From JBBIKU01 sp037445245 (lineage in GTDB: Bacteria; Chloroflexota; Anaerolineae; Anaerolineales; Anaerolineaceae): a stretch of 18,854 nucleotides of DNA. The notes below the pieces were generated by a model. It worked only from the letters and a program-made list of their open reading frames with translations, had not been told where the DNA came from and made no database searches. Shown piece by piece: positions 7,223-15,400 of the stretch (positions within the stretch are counted from its first letter, which is position 1; every line of letters begins with the position of its first letter). The DNA is taken from the NCBI GenBank assembly GCA_037445245.1, contig JBBIKU010000030.1, forward strand, positions 1 through 18,854. Reading direction: 5' to 3'. The translations under genes were made by a program, and so were the position numbers.

Positions 7223-7243
7223 TCGCAACTTTGGAGAAAACCT

Positions 7244-7825
7244 ATGCAAATGTCACTTGGATTAACACTAACCCGACAACTGGCGGTGAGAGACCGCGCT
7301 CTGGTGAAGGTGGGGCTGGTGGTGCTGGGAAGCTGGCTGCTGGCAGCGCTGGCGCAGGTGCGGGTTTACCTTCCCTTCACCCCGGTGCCGCTAACCGGGC
7401 AGACTTTTGGGGTGCTGCTGATCGCCGCCGTTTTAGGCGCTCGCTTGGGGACCGCCACCGTCGGCTTGTATATTGTGCAGGGCTTGTTAGGCTTGCCGTT
7501 TTTTGCGGGGGGTAATGCCGGTCTTGCAGCGCTTTTAGGGCCGACGGGCGGCTACCTGGTAGGCTTTTTGCTGGCAGCTTATACGGTGGGCAGCCTGGCG
7601 GAGCGCGGCTTCGATCGCAGCCTGATCACAGCAATTCCGGCATTTGTGGTTGGAACGGCGGTGATCTACCTGTTCGGCGCCTTGCGGTTGAGCGTCTTTG
7701 TGGGCATGAACAACGCCCTGGCGGCAGGTGTGCTGCCTTTCGTGGCTGGTGATGTCATCAAAGCCGCACTGGCAGGATTGGTGCTTCCGGCTGCCTGGCG
7801 GATTGTAAGAGGTGTGCAGCGTTAA
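7244..7825 (+). CDS. bioY: Biotin transporter BioY (S-component of ECF transporter)
   Basis: Membrane protein that binds and imports biotin, alone or with the shared ECF module (EcfA/EcfT, not in this window). The length of 193 residues and about six transmembrane helices are typical. The family signature PFTPVPLTGQTFGVLL (about 43-58) is followed by GARLGTATVGLYIVQGLLGLP, then FFAGGNAGLAALLGPTGGYL, all classical BioY blocks. LPFVAGDVIKAALAGLVLP near the C-terminus matches the conserved F-x-P-G-D-x-x-K region with Pro changed to Ala. Start ATG 7244 follows GGAG at 7233-7236; ATG 7250 is a possible alternative. It lies 85 bases after the decarboxylase operon, and a biotin carrier in that operon gives the obvious reason for the linkage. 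Whether it is cotranscribed depends on what the two hairpins upstream do. Confidence 0.93.
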   Translation: MQMSLGLTLTRQLAVRDRALVKVGLVVLGSWLLAALAQVRVYLPFTPVPLTGQTFGVLLIAAVLGARLGTATVGLYIVQGLLGLPFFAGGNAGLAALLGPTGGYLVGFLLAAYTVGSLAERGFDRSLITAIPAFVVGTAVIYLFGALRLSVFVGMNNALAAGVLPFVAGDVIKAALAGLVLPAAWRIVRGVQR

Positions 7826-7866
7826 ATCCTCACGCTGCCATAAACGCCACTTTTCGGAACCTCATT

Positions 7867-7910
7867 GGGGTTGTTTGGTGAATTTCTCCGACAACCCCCT
7901 ATTTTCTTCC
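7867..7910 (+). terminator. Rho-independent terminator after bioY
   Basis: GGGGTTGT (7867-7874) pairs with ACAACCCC (7891-7898), and the loop can pair further (GGTGA with TCTCC, one mismatch). A T-rich run ATTTTCTT follows on the plus strand (7901-7908). It lies between bioY and the convergent minus-strand gene whose stop begins at 7901. On the minus strand no T-run follows, so it should serve bioY mainly. Confidence 0.7.
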
Positions 7911-8807
7911 CCCGGCTTGGGTTGAGAGGGCGACCACCATTCCAGCCAGGGCGTCAACGCCGGATGAGCTGCCGTAGTGGGTCAACAAGCGGGCGCAGGT
8001 GTTCTCATCGGTGTTTGTGGAGATGATGCCGTCGAGCGCCAGTAGCAAGCGTTCGTCTCCGATCCCCTGTGTAGCCGATTCGATGATGTTGGCGCTGAGT
8101 GTGGTCGTTTTGACATAGGCATTCTGGCAGAGTGCCTGATTGAATGGAAACAGATCGACCGGAGCAGCCACAAGCGTGTGCCAACGGTTGTAGACCAACA
8201 GCATGCCGGCGATGAGGTCATCCCCGGATGGGGTCAAACCGCGTCCCAGTCCCATCAGTTTCAAGAGGTGCGCCAGGGCAATATCGGCATGGTTTGCCTG
8301 CAAAGCTCGCCGCGCTGCTTGAATATGTTCCAGAGTGCGCTGCTGCTCTTCTGGAAACAAGGTGCCGTTTAGCCCCAGCAGAGCGGGCAGCAGAGGCGCA
8401 AAGCCTAGGTCGCCTTTATTTGTTGCGCAGGTTTGCGCCACGCGTTCCAGCCGCATGCGAACCCCCGGGGCGCTTTTCCCCATGGCGGGCGGTGAAGGTG
8501 GCAGCCACTCGACTACACCGGTGAGATCGACTGTAATGGGAAGCGCCTCCAATTGAACGCAACCGGGTTCGACCCTCGCAAGTGAGCCGGTTGGGAGGTC
8601 TTGATGTCCGTCCATCATTTCATTCACCAGCACTGTCCACGGGCTACAAAATGGTTCGGCAGCAATGAAGACCATACGCCTTTCGGATGTGCGCAGATAA
8701 ATGCCACGCGAGGTGGTACCGGCGACCGGAACGGTCGCCGAACGGGCAAGTTCTTTGAGTGCCAAGGCGCCGCCTTTATGGGCGCGGTAAAGTGGACTTC
8801 TGGTCAA
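7899..8807 (-). CDS. DUF2877 domain protein (AllH/YlbF-like)
   Basis: Protein of 302 residues with the DUF2877 signature LMGLGRGLTPSGDDLIAGML (about 186-205), very close to the GLGxGLTPSGDDxLxG pattern of the family. Escherichia coli YlbF, now AllH, belongs here and acts with FdrA/AllF and YlbE/AllG in oxamate carbamoyl transfer during allantoin breakdown. None of those partners is in the window, so an oxamate role is not shown. No signal peptide is visible. The most upstream start is TTG at 8807, only 9 bases after the stop of the GTPase gene, with AAGG overlapping that stop, so co-transcription is likely. The purine link is tempting because a nucleoside-type importer lies 6 kb away, but the genes are on opposite strands and this is weak. 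Confidence 0.82.
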   Translation of the reverse strand: MTRSPLYRAHKGGALALKELARSATVPVAGTTSRGIYLRTSERRMVFIAAEPFCSPWTVLVNEMMDGHQDLPTGSLARVEPGCVQLEALPITVDLTGVVEWLPPSPPAMGKSAPGVRMRLERVAQTCATNKGDLGFAPLLPALLGLNGTLFPEEQQRTLEHIQAARRALQANHADIALAHLLKLMGLGRGLTPSGDDLIAGMLLVYNRWHTLVAAPVDLFPFNQALCQNAYVKTTTLSANIIESATQGIGDERLLLALDGIISTNTDENTCARLLTHYGSSSGVDALAGMVVALSTQAGGRK

Positions 8808-8816
8808 AGAGCAACC

Positions 8817-10061
8817 TTATTCCTGCTTGGTCTTGGCATCAGAGGTGGATGGCTCGTGCGGCAGCGGTGCATTTTCAAGCGATTGGGCAATGCGTTGTTG
8901 CAGGCTTTTCCGCCCTGGTTTACGTTTGCCGAAATCCCGCAAGTTTTCCAGAAAGTACCGGGTCATCTCGCGGGTCATGCGCCTAATCGAATCGCCGGAA
9001 AGTTTTTCACCTCTCTCGAACCACGCCACCGCGGCATAACCCATCACCACCGTGGTTGAGGCGGCGATGGCGGCAGCCAGCAGCCAGCCGGGCGGTCCGC
9101 CCAGTTTGCTCAACTGGTGAAAGAGTGTACGCCCCAGAAGTCCAAAACCAAACGCCGCCACCAACTCGCGGGCGCGCGCCAGTGTGATCCTGTAGTCGTA
9201 GATGCGGGCAATGCCCAACACCATCACCGATTGGGTGACAATCAGAGGAGCAAAATCGATCACCGGCAGCGGAGTGAGCGAAATGGCGGCGGAAATTGAA
9301 GCGGCACTGACAATAGCGCGCCAGGCAAGCTGCCAGCGGTATGCCGGCATGGCATGTCCCAGAGCGGCGACGATCTCAGGTTCGGCGGAGGCAATGGCGA
9401 CCAGCACTTGTGAGAGGTTCTTGCCGCTCTTGGCGGCAGTGGGGATGATTTGTTCGGGTGCCAGGCGCAGGTTGATGGCTGCCTGGCGAATTACCCTTTG
9501 AGATTCTTTCTGAACCAAATCGATCTTGTTCATTACCACCACGTAGGGTCTCTTCAGGTTGACCAGTTGCTGGTAGAGATCGAGTTCGGTTCTTTTGATA
9601 CCCTGGATGGCATCGAAGAGGATGACGATGATATCGGCTTCTTCGGCGGCGGCGAGCGCCAGTGCCTGCTCACGTTCGCCCACCTCGCCGACTGCATCCG
9701 CGCCGGGGGTGTCCACGATGGTAAAAAGTCCGGCATCCGCTTCCTGTGCCTCGCGGGTGGTTCCTGGCAGCGCTCCGACCTCGGCTTTGTCGCCCTTGCT
9801 GCTCACCAACTGGTTGTAGAGCGTGGATTTACCGACATTTGCCGGTCCGAGGATGGCGATGCGCCGTTTTTGCCCAAAAGTCTGGCGAAATTGCACGCTG
9901 GACATGTTGATCAGCATGCGTAGCAGGTTGGTGTCGGAAGGGATTTTGCCCAACAGGGAGGTGAAATTATCGCGTTCGGCTTTCGATAGCGATTGCCAGG
10001 CGTAGCGAATCAGTTTCTGGGTATCCGGCGGTAAATTCTTACTGATATTGTCGATATCCAT
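8817..10061 (-). CDS. Era/Der-like GTPase with C-terminal DUF697 membrane domain
   Basis: TRAFAC-class GTPase of 414 residues. All nucleotide-binding motifs are intact: G1 GPANVGKST (72-80), G2 PGTT (99-102), G3 DTPG (117-120), G4 NKID (178-181) and G5 TAAK (208-211). An extension of about 65 residues precedes the GTPase fold. The C-terminal region (about 240-350) carries two long hydrophobic stretches, VIDFAPLIVTQSVMVLGIA and GWLLAAAIAASTTVVMGYAA, which fits DUF697 (YcjF-like) domains attached to GTPases. The tail (about 355-414) is charged and basic. A membrane-associated regulatory role is inferred; no substrate or partner is known. It starts at ATG 10061, 37 bases after the golvesin-like gene, and runs into the DUF2877 gene, so the three probably form one transcript. 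It is not Era or Der themselves, as it lacks a KH or second GTPase domain. Confidence 0.88.
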   Translation of the reverse strand: MDIDNISKNLPPDTQKLIRYAWQSLSKAERDNFTSLLGKIPSDTNLLRMLINMSSVQFRQTFGQKRRIAILGPANVGKSTLYNQLVSSKGDKAEVGALPGTTREAQEADAGLFTIVDTPGADAVGEVGEREQALALAAAEEADIIVILFDAIQGIKRTELDLYQQLVNLKRPYVVVMNKIDLVQKESQRVIRQAAINLRLAPEQIIPTAAKSGKNLSQVLVAIASAEPEIVAALGHAMPAYRWQLAWRAIVSAASISAAISLTPLPVIDFAPLIVTQSVMVLGIARIYDYRITLARARELVAAFGFGLLGRTLFHQLSKLGGPPGWLLAAAIAASTTVVMGYAAVAWFERGEKLSGDSIRRMTREMTRYFLENLRDFGKRKPGRKSLQQRIAQSLENAPLPHEPSTSDAKTKQE

Positions 10062-10098
10062 GATTGATCTTCTTTTTTCTACGCAAGATAGCTGCTGC

Positions 10099-11403
10099 TC
10101 AGGGCATCTTTACGAGTGCCACAGCGTCAATGCCCACCTCGCCGTTGCTGCCGGCTCGGGCTTCCAGAATCAGGGATAGTTTCACCGGGAATTCATAGAT
10201 GCGGGGTGTGCTCCAGGTTCCCAACGAATACCAATTGCCACCTTCGATATCTCGCTGATTTACGCCCAGTTCCTCGAAGCCGTTGTCATGAGGGGTGGGG
10301 TTGTCGTTGATCAGCACCCGGTAGCTTACTTCGGCGGTGGCGTGTTCCTCGGGGATCCAGACCAACACCTCGTACTGTCCTACTGGCGCTAATTCAGGGA
10401 GCGTCCAGGTGACAGTCAGATCTTCGGCGGGATTGATGATGTACTGATATTGGTCGCCCCAGGCGAGATGATTCGTCTCCGAATAAATGGGTTGGTTGAA
10501 GCGGATCTCTGCATTATCGTCATCAAGCACATATTTCAGGCGATTTGGGGGCAGGCGATCGAGTAATTGGCGGCTCGTCTCGGGCAGGCGAACGATGAGA
10601 ACGCGGTCGATGGCTACGATGGTGTTGAGGTCACGCGCTTCCCAGGCGGTGGTGACTGAAAGCCAACCCGGCTGGTCGAGAAGATAAAGTCCCAGATAGC
10701 GCCACTGATCTTCGATCTGACGAGGTTCGAAGCGGGTCGATAGCAAGTCGATGCGAGCGTTTCCCAACACGGGTTGTAAGGGCATGTCGCCCAGGCGAAT
10801 CAGGAATTCCAGAGAACCGGCGGAGCTGTAGAGCGTATCGAGGAAGTAGATTTCGTACGCCCCACGATCGAGCGGGACGTCTGTCATCCAGATCGCCATG
10901 GCACTGCCGAGGGTGGCGTAGTAGGGTTCAGCGATCTCATAACCGATCTGAGCTTCAATGGTGGCGGAATGGCTCCACTGCGGGTGGGAGAAATCGGGAC
11001 TGACGGTGACGTTGACATGCTCATTGAGGACGATTGCGGTTCCCTGCACGCCCGGGATGGAGGGATACAGGTCGAATAAATCCTGCAATTGGTGTTTTGA
11101 GGTTGGCAGGGGCGGCGGCGAGGGTGTGGGAGAGGGGGAGGGGGTTAGACTTGGCGTCGGGGTGCGGGTAGGTGGCTGGGTAGGGAGAGGGGTGGGCGGC
11201 AGTGTCGCCGTGGCGGCGATGCCGAGGGCGTGCATTGCCACCGGCAGGTTCAGCCATACCAGCAGGAACAGCACCAGCGCGCCGAGGCTGCCGGCAATAA
11301 TACGCAGGCTGGGCGGTAGACCACCAGGGCGGTGGAGATTTGTGTCTTTCGATTTTTTATTTTGGTTTGGATCGCTCGGGCTGACCTTGACGGCTTGCTT
11401 CAT
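10099..11403 (-). CDS. Membrane-anchored extracellular protein with golvesin-like beta domains
   Basis: Predicted surface protein of 434 residues. A basic cytoplasmic N-terminus (1-33) is followed by one transmembrane anchor (about 34-56) and then a Thr/Pro/Ser linker (about 63-101) made of TPTPS-type repeats. The C-terminal module (about 330-434) has the pattern of golvesin C-terminal/xanthan-lyase-like domains: QYEVLVWIPEEHATAEVSYR, a DQ/NQR turn, GGNWYSLGTW, and the ending GEVGIDAVALVKMP. A second, diverged copy seems to lie at about 172-270 (GAYEIYFLDTLYSSAGSLEF, WRYLGLYLL, AIDRVLIVRLP). Such modules usually bind glycans or act as structural spacers; no catalytic residues are evident. It is first in a minus-strand group with the GTPase and DUF2877 genes. 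The golvesin assignment is by eye and moderately sure. Confidence 0.78.
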   Translation of the reverse strand: MKQAVKVSPSDPNQNKKSKDTNLHRPGGLPPSLRIIAGSLGALVLFLLVWLNLPVAMHALGIAATATLPPTPLPTQPPTRTPTPSLTPSPSPTPSPPPLPTSKHQLQDLFDLYPSIPGVQGTAIVLNEHVNVTVSPDFSHPQWSHSATIEAQIGYEIAEPYYATLGSAMAIWMTDVPLDRGAYEIYFLDTLYSSAGSLEFLIRLGDMPLQPVLGNARIDLLSTRFEPRQIEDQWRYLGLYLLDQPGWLSVTTAWEARDLNTIVAIDRVLIVRLPETSRQLLDRLPPNRLKYVLDDDNAEIRFNQPIYSETNHLAWGDQYQYIINPAEDLTVTWTLPELAPVGQYEVLVWIPEEHATAEVSYRVLINDNPTPHDNGFEELGVNQRDIEGGNWYSLGTWSTPRIYEFPVKLSLILEARAGSNGEVGIDAVALVKMP

Positions 11404-11566
11404 AATCGGTTCTTGCCAGAAACTGACGACGGATGCCTGGCTTGCTCCTTGCCTCTTGAAGTTATTTGTTCTAATTTTATCACGCTGCCTTGCTTATAAG
11501 CTGGTATGAAAACTGCAACGGGTGCACTGATGAGCAGGTTATGGAAAGACGAGATGGAAAAATCTT
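11404..11566. promoter_or_regulatory. Divergent intergenic region between the golvesin-like and M23-like genes
   Basis: This 163-base AT-rich gap separates two divergent surface-protein genes and must hold both promoters. TATAAG (11495-11500), inside the palindrome CTTATAAG, is the best -10 candidate, but I see no good -35 at the right spacing on either strand. No convincing ribosome site precedes ATG 11567 (only GGAAAAA). Confidence 0.3.
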
Positions 11567-14342
11567 ATGGATAATGTGAAACCCAACTCAATACTGCGCA
11601 TAGCAATTGTGAGCAGCGCCCTGGTTTTGTTGTGGCTGGCGTCATCCAGCTGTACGCCGCCGTTCTTCCCCAGAGATGTCGAAACCACACCCCCATCCTA
11701 CTTACCGCCGCCCGCGGTGGGAAGCAAACTGGATGACCCGCGCATACGGGCAATTGACGATGCTTTGCGAGAGGCGGTAGCAGGAAGGGAAGATTTGCTG
11801 GTTTTCTTGATCTATGACGTCGTTATTCATCATGTCGATTTTTCTGCGGATGGGAATGTAGCGGTGGTGTATATGGCGCAAGTCGATCGTGATAGCNNNN
11901 NNNNNNGAAGTCATTTCGGCTGAACCGGGGGTAGCCATTGCTCAACGCGTGACAACCGATGCGTGGCAGATCACTTTGCAGGCGGACGTGGAGTTTGTAA
12001 CCGCATTGGAAGCTGTGCCGGAGGAGCTGCTGGACCAGGAGATGCGGCGACGCTACCTGCCCGGTGTGCAGAAAGTGCCCCATGCCCCGCGCACCTACGG
12101 CGGTTATCTGCTGCCCTGGAAAGGCGGCGAATCCCGACGGGTGAGCGGCAGCATCGGGCACGTCTTCACCTATAAAACCTGCCCGACCACCTGCCTGTAC
12201 GCCTTTGATTTTTCAGACGGCACCATGTTCCCGGTGCACGCCGCCAAAGGCGGCACGGTCAAATATGCTGTCTGGCGCTTTCCCAATAACCAGATGAAGA
12301 ACGCCAACTTTTTGGTACTGGAAGATAGGACCACCGAACCGACCACTTACCAGATCTATTACCACCTGGCGCAAGACAGCATCCCACCCGCGTTGCGAGT
12401 TCCCGGGACGGAGGTGCTTCAGGGGCAATTCATCGGTATTGCCGACAACACCGGTCCGAGCACCGGGCATCATTTGCATTTTCACGTGCATGCCACCCCC
12501 AATAACTTTTGGGGTACTTCGGTGGACATTACATTTGACGACGTCCAGATCAATGGAGGTAGACCACGCACCTGTTCTGAGGCGCGCAATTTTCCCAAAT
12601 ACGGCTCGGAGTGTGTATCGGGCAACTGGCTGGTATCAGGTAACGGGGATGTTGAGCGCCCGACGGGTGGGATCACCCAGCCCAAACCCGAGGTGGTGAT
12701 CACCCAAGCAACGCTACAGGTGAGTGGCTGGGGGCGGGATGACAAGGCAGTGCAATCGATGCAGTTGCTGATAACCCATGATGGCAACTGGAAACCGATC
12801 GGAGCGGTGCAGAAAACCTCCCCTTTTACCACCAGCGTTGATTTGTGCAAAGCAGAAATACCGGATGGGCAGTTCTTCCTCTCCCTGCAGGTGATGGACA
12901 CGGCGGGCAAGATTTCTGAGCCGCTCACCGCTCTGACGGCGCTTGAGAAACGTTACAATTGCTTCCCACCACCTACGCCTACCCCTCCGCCTGCCTGTAC
13001 GCCGTCCTTCGATCAGGTGGCGCTGTATTCCAAAGCCAATTACCAGGGCAATTGTTCACTTCTAGCCCATGGTGAATATCCAACACGATCCAGCTTTGGT
13101 GAGGTTGGCAGCCAGGTGATTCAATCGATCTTGGTTGGAGCGGAGACGGCGGTCGAGCTGTATTCAAAAGAGAATTACAGCGGCAGCCGCTCGATCCTAT
13201 TTGCGAGCCAGCCCAATTTGAAATCCGACGCGGTCGGCGCCTTGGGCGTGACCTCGATGATCGTTCAAAGGCGTCCTCCTGTGCCGGAGGCGCCAGCGTT
13301 GAAGCCCCCGGTGAATGCCTACAACCGGTTGCCATCCGAGCGGGATGCGATAACCCTGCAGTGGGAAGCAGCGTCTGCTGCCGTGGACTATCGCAGTGAG
13401 TTGATCGGGGAGGGGGGATACAAGAAGGAGCGTGATTGGAATTCTGCCACGAGTTGGGAAGTTGGAAATCTGCCGGTGGGTAAATATCACTGGACGGTGT
13501 GGGCGCGCAACATCGCCGGTGAGAGTCAAGCCAGCCTGGATTTCGAGATTGCGGTCTACGTGCCGCCACCGGACAGTCAAATCGAACCTTTCGATGAAAT
13601 AACCCGCTCGACTGCCGTTCTCTTGAAATGGACGGTCGACAAAAGCAGCGAGGCGGACCGCTTCGAGATCCAGTATCGCCGCTCCGGAGGAGAATGGATG
13701 GACTGGGACGCAATCATTGCCGGCAATCAACGCCAGGCATGGTTTTTTGGGAACCCTGGTGATCGTTATCAGTTTCGGATGCGGGCGGTGGGCGCCGCTG
13801 GAAGTGCGCAACCCTACCCCGAGCAAGCTGAGGCGGAGACGATGATCGAGATGGAATGCGTCCCGGATGAGTACGATAGAACCGGCTTGAGCAACGATGA
13901 CCCCAGTAATCCTACCCCGCTAGATGCGGGCGCTCCTCAAGCACACAATTTCTGCGGCATTGGTGACCAGGATTGGTTTATCGTGATGGGCGAAATGGGA
14001 AAATCTTACCGCTTTCGAGCCGAATCTGTGGGAGGTGGGGCAGCGGCGATTATCGAACTTTATGATAAGGATGCCGTGACTCTACTGGGTCAGCAAACAC
14101 CACTGGACTTAGGGGCTTCGACAGAACTGGAATGGATCGCACCCGATGACGGCTTGTACTTCCTGCGCCTGCGTCCGCTGGATGAGCGCCTTGCAGGTAG
14201 CGATGCGCGTTACATCGTGCGCGTCGATCCGATCGGGCAGGTGTACACCCCGCCATTGCTGTGCAGCGCCTTGTTGCTGCCGTTGATCTGGCTGCTGGTC
14301 AAACTATTCCTGGCGTTACGAGCGCGCCGGTATCGCGAGTAA
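11567..14342 (+). CDS. Large mosaic surface protein: M23-like peptidase, crystallin-like, FN3 and PPC domains (interrupted by assembly gap)
   Basis: One gene split by ten Ns. The 110 codons before the gap encode a hydrophobic signal (about 10-28) and a Cys at 29 that fits a lipobox poorly. After the gap the frame changes and runs 811 residues. The M23/LytM-like core (about 12150-12510) keeps Asp (codon 12207), YHLAQ and HHLHFHV (codons from 12468). The usual H-x3-D histidine is missing, but a His at 12159 sits 16 residues before the Asp, an arrangement resembling LasA-type M23A enzymes. Next come an Ig-like domain (about 12690-12960), a Pro/Thr linker, a beta/gamma-crystallin-like pair (VALYSKANYQGNCSLL and VELYSKENYSGSRSIL, about 13012-13270), two FN3-like domains (to about 13840), a PPC-like domain (GDQDWF to DDGLYFLRLRP, to about 14245), and a C-terminal membrane helix with basic tail RARRYRE. 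A wall-associated peptidase or binder is the likely role. Confidence 0.8.
11897..11906. other. Assembly gap (10 N) inside the M23-like gene
   Basis: Ten undetermined bases. The upstream frame has a codon boundary exactly at 11897 and the downstream frame exactly at 11907, so an intact gene needs a gap length divisible by three. The number of Ns is therefore probably a placeholder, and the frame change is not a biological frameshift. Confidence 0.9.
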
Positions 14343-14351
14343 TGGGGTGAT

Positions 14352-14391
14352 GGATTTAAAATCCTCCTTGTTGCGGGATCGGTTGGAGGAT
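14352..14391. terminator. Possible bidirectional terminator between convergent genes
   Basis: The 71-base gap between the M23-like gene and ferritin holds a 6-1-6 palindrome GGATTTAAAATCC (14352-14364). It overlaps a 7-bp inverted repeat ATCCTCC (14361-14367)/GGAGGAT (14385-14391) with a 17-base loop. Neither is followed by a clear T-run, so termination is inferred from the convergent layout. Confidence 0.35.
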
Positions 14392-14413
14392 GATGATTTG
14401 CTTTGGTTGCGAG

Positions 14414-14920
14414 TCAGTCCTCGTCCTCCTCTTCCTCCCGTTCACCGAGTTGCTGGTCGAGAATCAAGAGTGCCTCGCCCTGCTCTCCAACCAGTTTGAG
14501 CGTTTCGACAATTTGCAAGGCGCTCTTTTCCTCTTCCACTTGCTCGGTGACGAACCAGTCCAGAAATGCCTGACTGGCGAAGTCCTTTTCCTGCACGGCA
14601 ATATCGTAAATATGGTTAATTCTGCCGGTCACCTTTCTTTCGTGTTCGAGTGCCATTTCGAAGATGGAAGTAACAGATTTGAACTCGGCGGGTGGTTTTT
14701 CGATGGCATGCAACATAACTTTTTCACCGCGATCGTTGATGAAATCGAAAAACTTCATGGCATGTTCGACTTCTTCTTTTGCCTGTATTCGCATCCAGTG
14801 CGCAAACCCCACCAGATTTCTGGCTTCGAAGTGCGCAGACATAGACAGGTAGAGATAGGCGGAATACAGTTCGTGCATGATTTGTTCGTTCATTTCGTCA
14901 ACTAAGGTTTTACTGAGCAT
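14414..14920 (-). CDS. ftnA: Non-heme ferritin (FtnA-like)
   Basis: Iron-storage protein of 168 residues that oxidises Fe2+ and stores it inside a 24-subunit shell. All ferroxidase residues of bacterial FtnA are in register: Glu17, Glu50 and His53 (EEVEH), Glu94, Gln127 and Glu130. No Met ligand pattern of a heme bacterioferritin is seen. The first helix LVDEMNEQIMHELYSAYLYL is characteristic. The C-terminus ends in a highly acidic tail EREEEEDED that FtnA proteins normally lack. Start ATG 14920 follows AAGGGAG with a 9-base gap. It lies 16 bases downstream of the PerR-like regulator on the same strand, so both are probably made from one transcript and ferritin should rise with peroxide or iron signals sensed by that regulator. 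Confidence 0.95.
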   Translation of the reverse strand: MLSKTLVDEMNEQIMHELYSAYLYLSMSAHFEARNLVGFAHWMRIQAKEEVEHAMKFFDFINDRGEKVMLHAIEKPPAEFKSVTSIFEMALEHERKVTGRINHIYDIAVQEKDFASQAFLDWFVTEQVEEEKSALQIVETLKLVGEQGEALLILDQQLGEREEEEDED

Positions 14921-14936
14921 GATCTTTTCTCCCTTT

Positions 14937-15377
14937 TCAATGTGAAGTTGCTAGACAATTTGGACAGATACCGAAGTAATCCAGGCGATAGCCCACAAAT
15001 TGATAGCCGTATCTCTCAGAGATGGTGTGGGGCACTTCCTTGAGAGCTGGTATCTGAAGATCCACGATTTTACGGCAGCGGATGCAGATCAGGTGCGGGT
15101 GCGGACAGGTTTTCTTTCCATCGAAGCCGCTGCTCAGATTGCCAAAGCCCAGTTCGAGCACCTCGCCCATGCCTTTCAACAATGCGATTGTCTTGTATAC
15201 AGTTGCCAGGCTGGTCATCGGAAATTCTGTTTTTACCATCTGGTGCAACCGCTCGGCACTCAGGTGATCTTCGCTGGCAGTCAGGATGCGCAGAATAGCC
15301 ATGCGCTGTGGGGTGAGTCGATGTCCTTGCGCTCTCAGCCGTTCGATCAACTCGCTCAAATGCTCGTCTGCATCCAT
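14937..15377 (-). CDS. perR: Fur-family regulator, PerR type
   Basis: DNA-binding metal-dependent repressor of 146 residues. The winged helix covers about 1-85 (LTPQRMAILRIL, then TSLATVYKTIALL as the recognition helix). The structural zinc site is complete: Cys98, Cys101, Cys138 and Cys141. The regulatory metal site matches Bacillus PerR: His38, Asp86, His93, His95 and Asp106. Asp86, where Fur proteins have another residue, supports the peroxide-sensing PerR subtype rather than Fur or Zur. An extra Cys91 in the KKTCPHPH segment lies beside the regulatory histidines. It is first in a two-gene unit with ferritin, and a perfect inverted repeat overlapping its likely promoter suggests autoregulation. 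Fe2+-dependent histidine oxidation is the known family mechanism; not shown here. Confidence 0.85.
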   Translation of the reverse strand: MDADEHLSELIERLRAQGHRLTPQRMAILRILTASEDHLSAERLHQMVKTEFPMTSLATVYKTIALLKGMGEVLELGFGNLSSGFDGKKTCPHPHLICIRCRKIVDLQIPALKEVPHTISERYGYQFVGYRLDYFGICPNCLATSH

Positions 15378-15400
15378 GGATGTCCTGTGGTGATACCCAA

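Noticed and set aside
11081..11220. Repetitive Thr/Pro/Ser-coding stretch as a possible DNA repeat or CRISPR
   Set aside because: It is a translated proline-rich linker; no fixed repeat-spacer pattern exists.
11889..11923. Natural frameshift or pseudogene in the M23-like gene
   Set aside because: The break coincides exactly with the ten undetermined bases and both frames end or begin on codon boundaries there.
12979..13713. Minus-strand open frame of 244 codons opposite the mosaic surface protein
   Set aside because: Ser/Pro/Arg-rich shadow of the real gene, no ribosome site or recognisable domain.
14390..14905. Plus-strand open frame opposite ferritin
   Set aside because: Ferritin on the other strand has all its ferroxidase residues; this frame is a shadow with many Phe residues.
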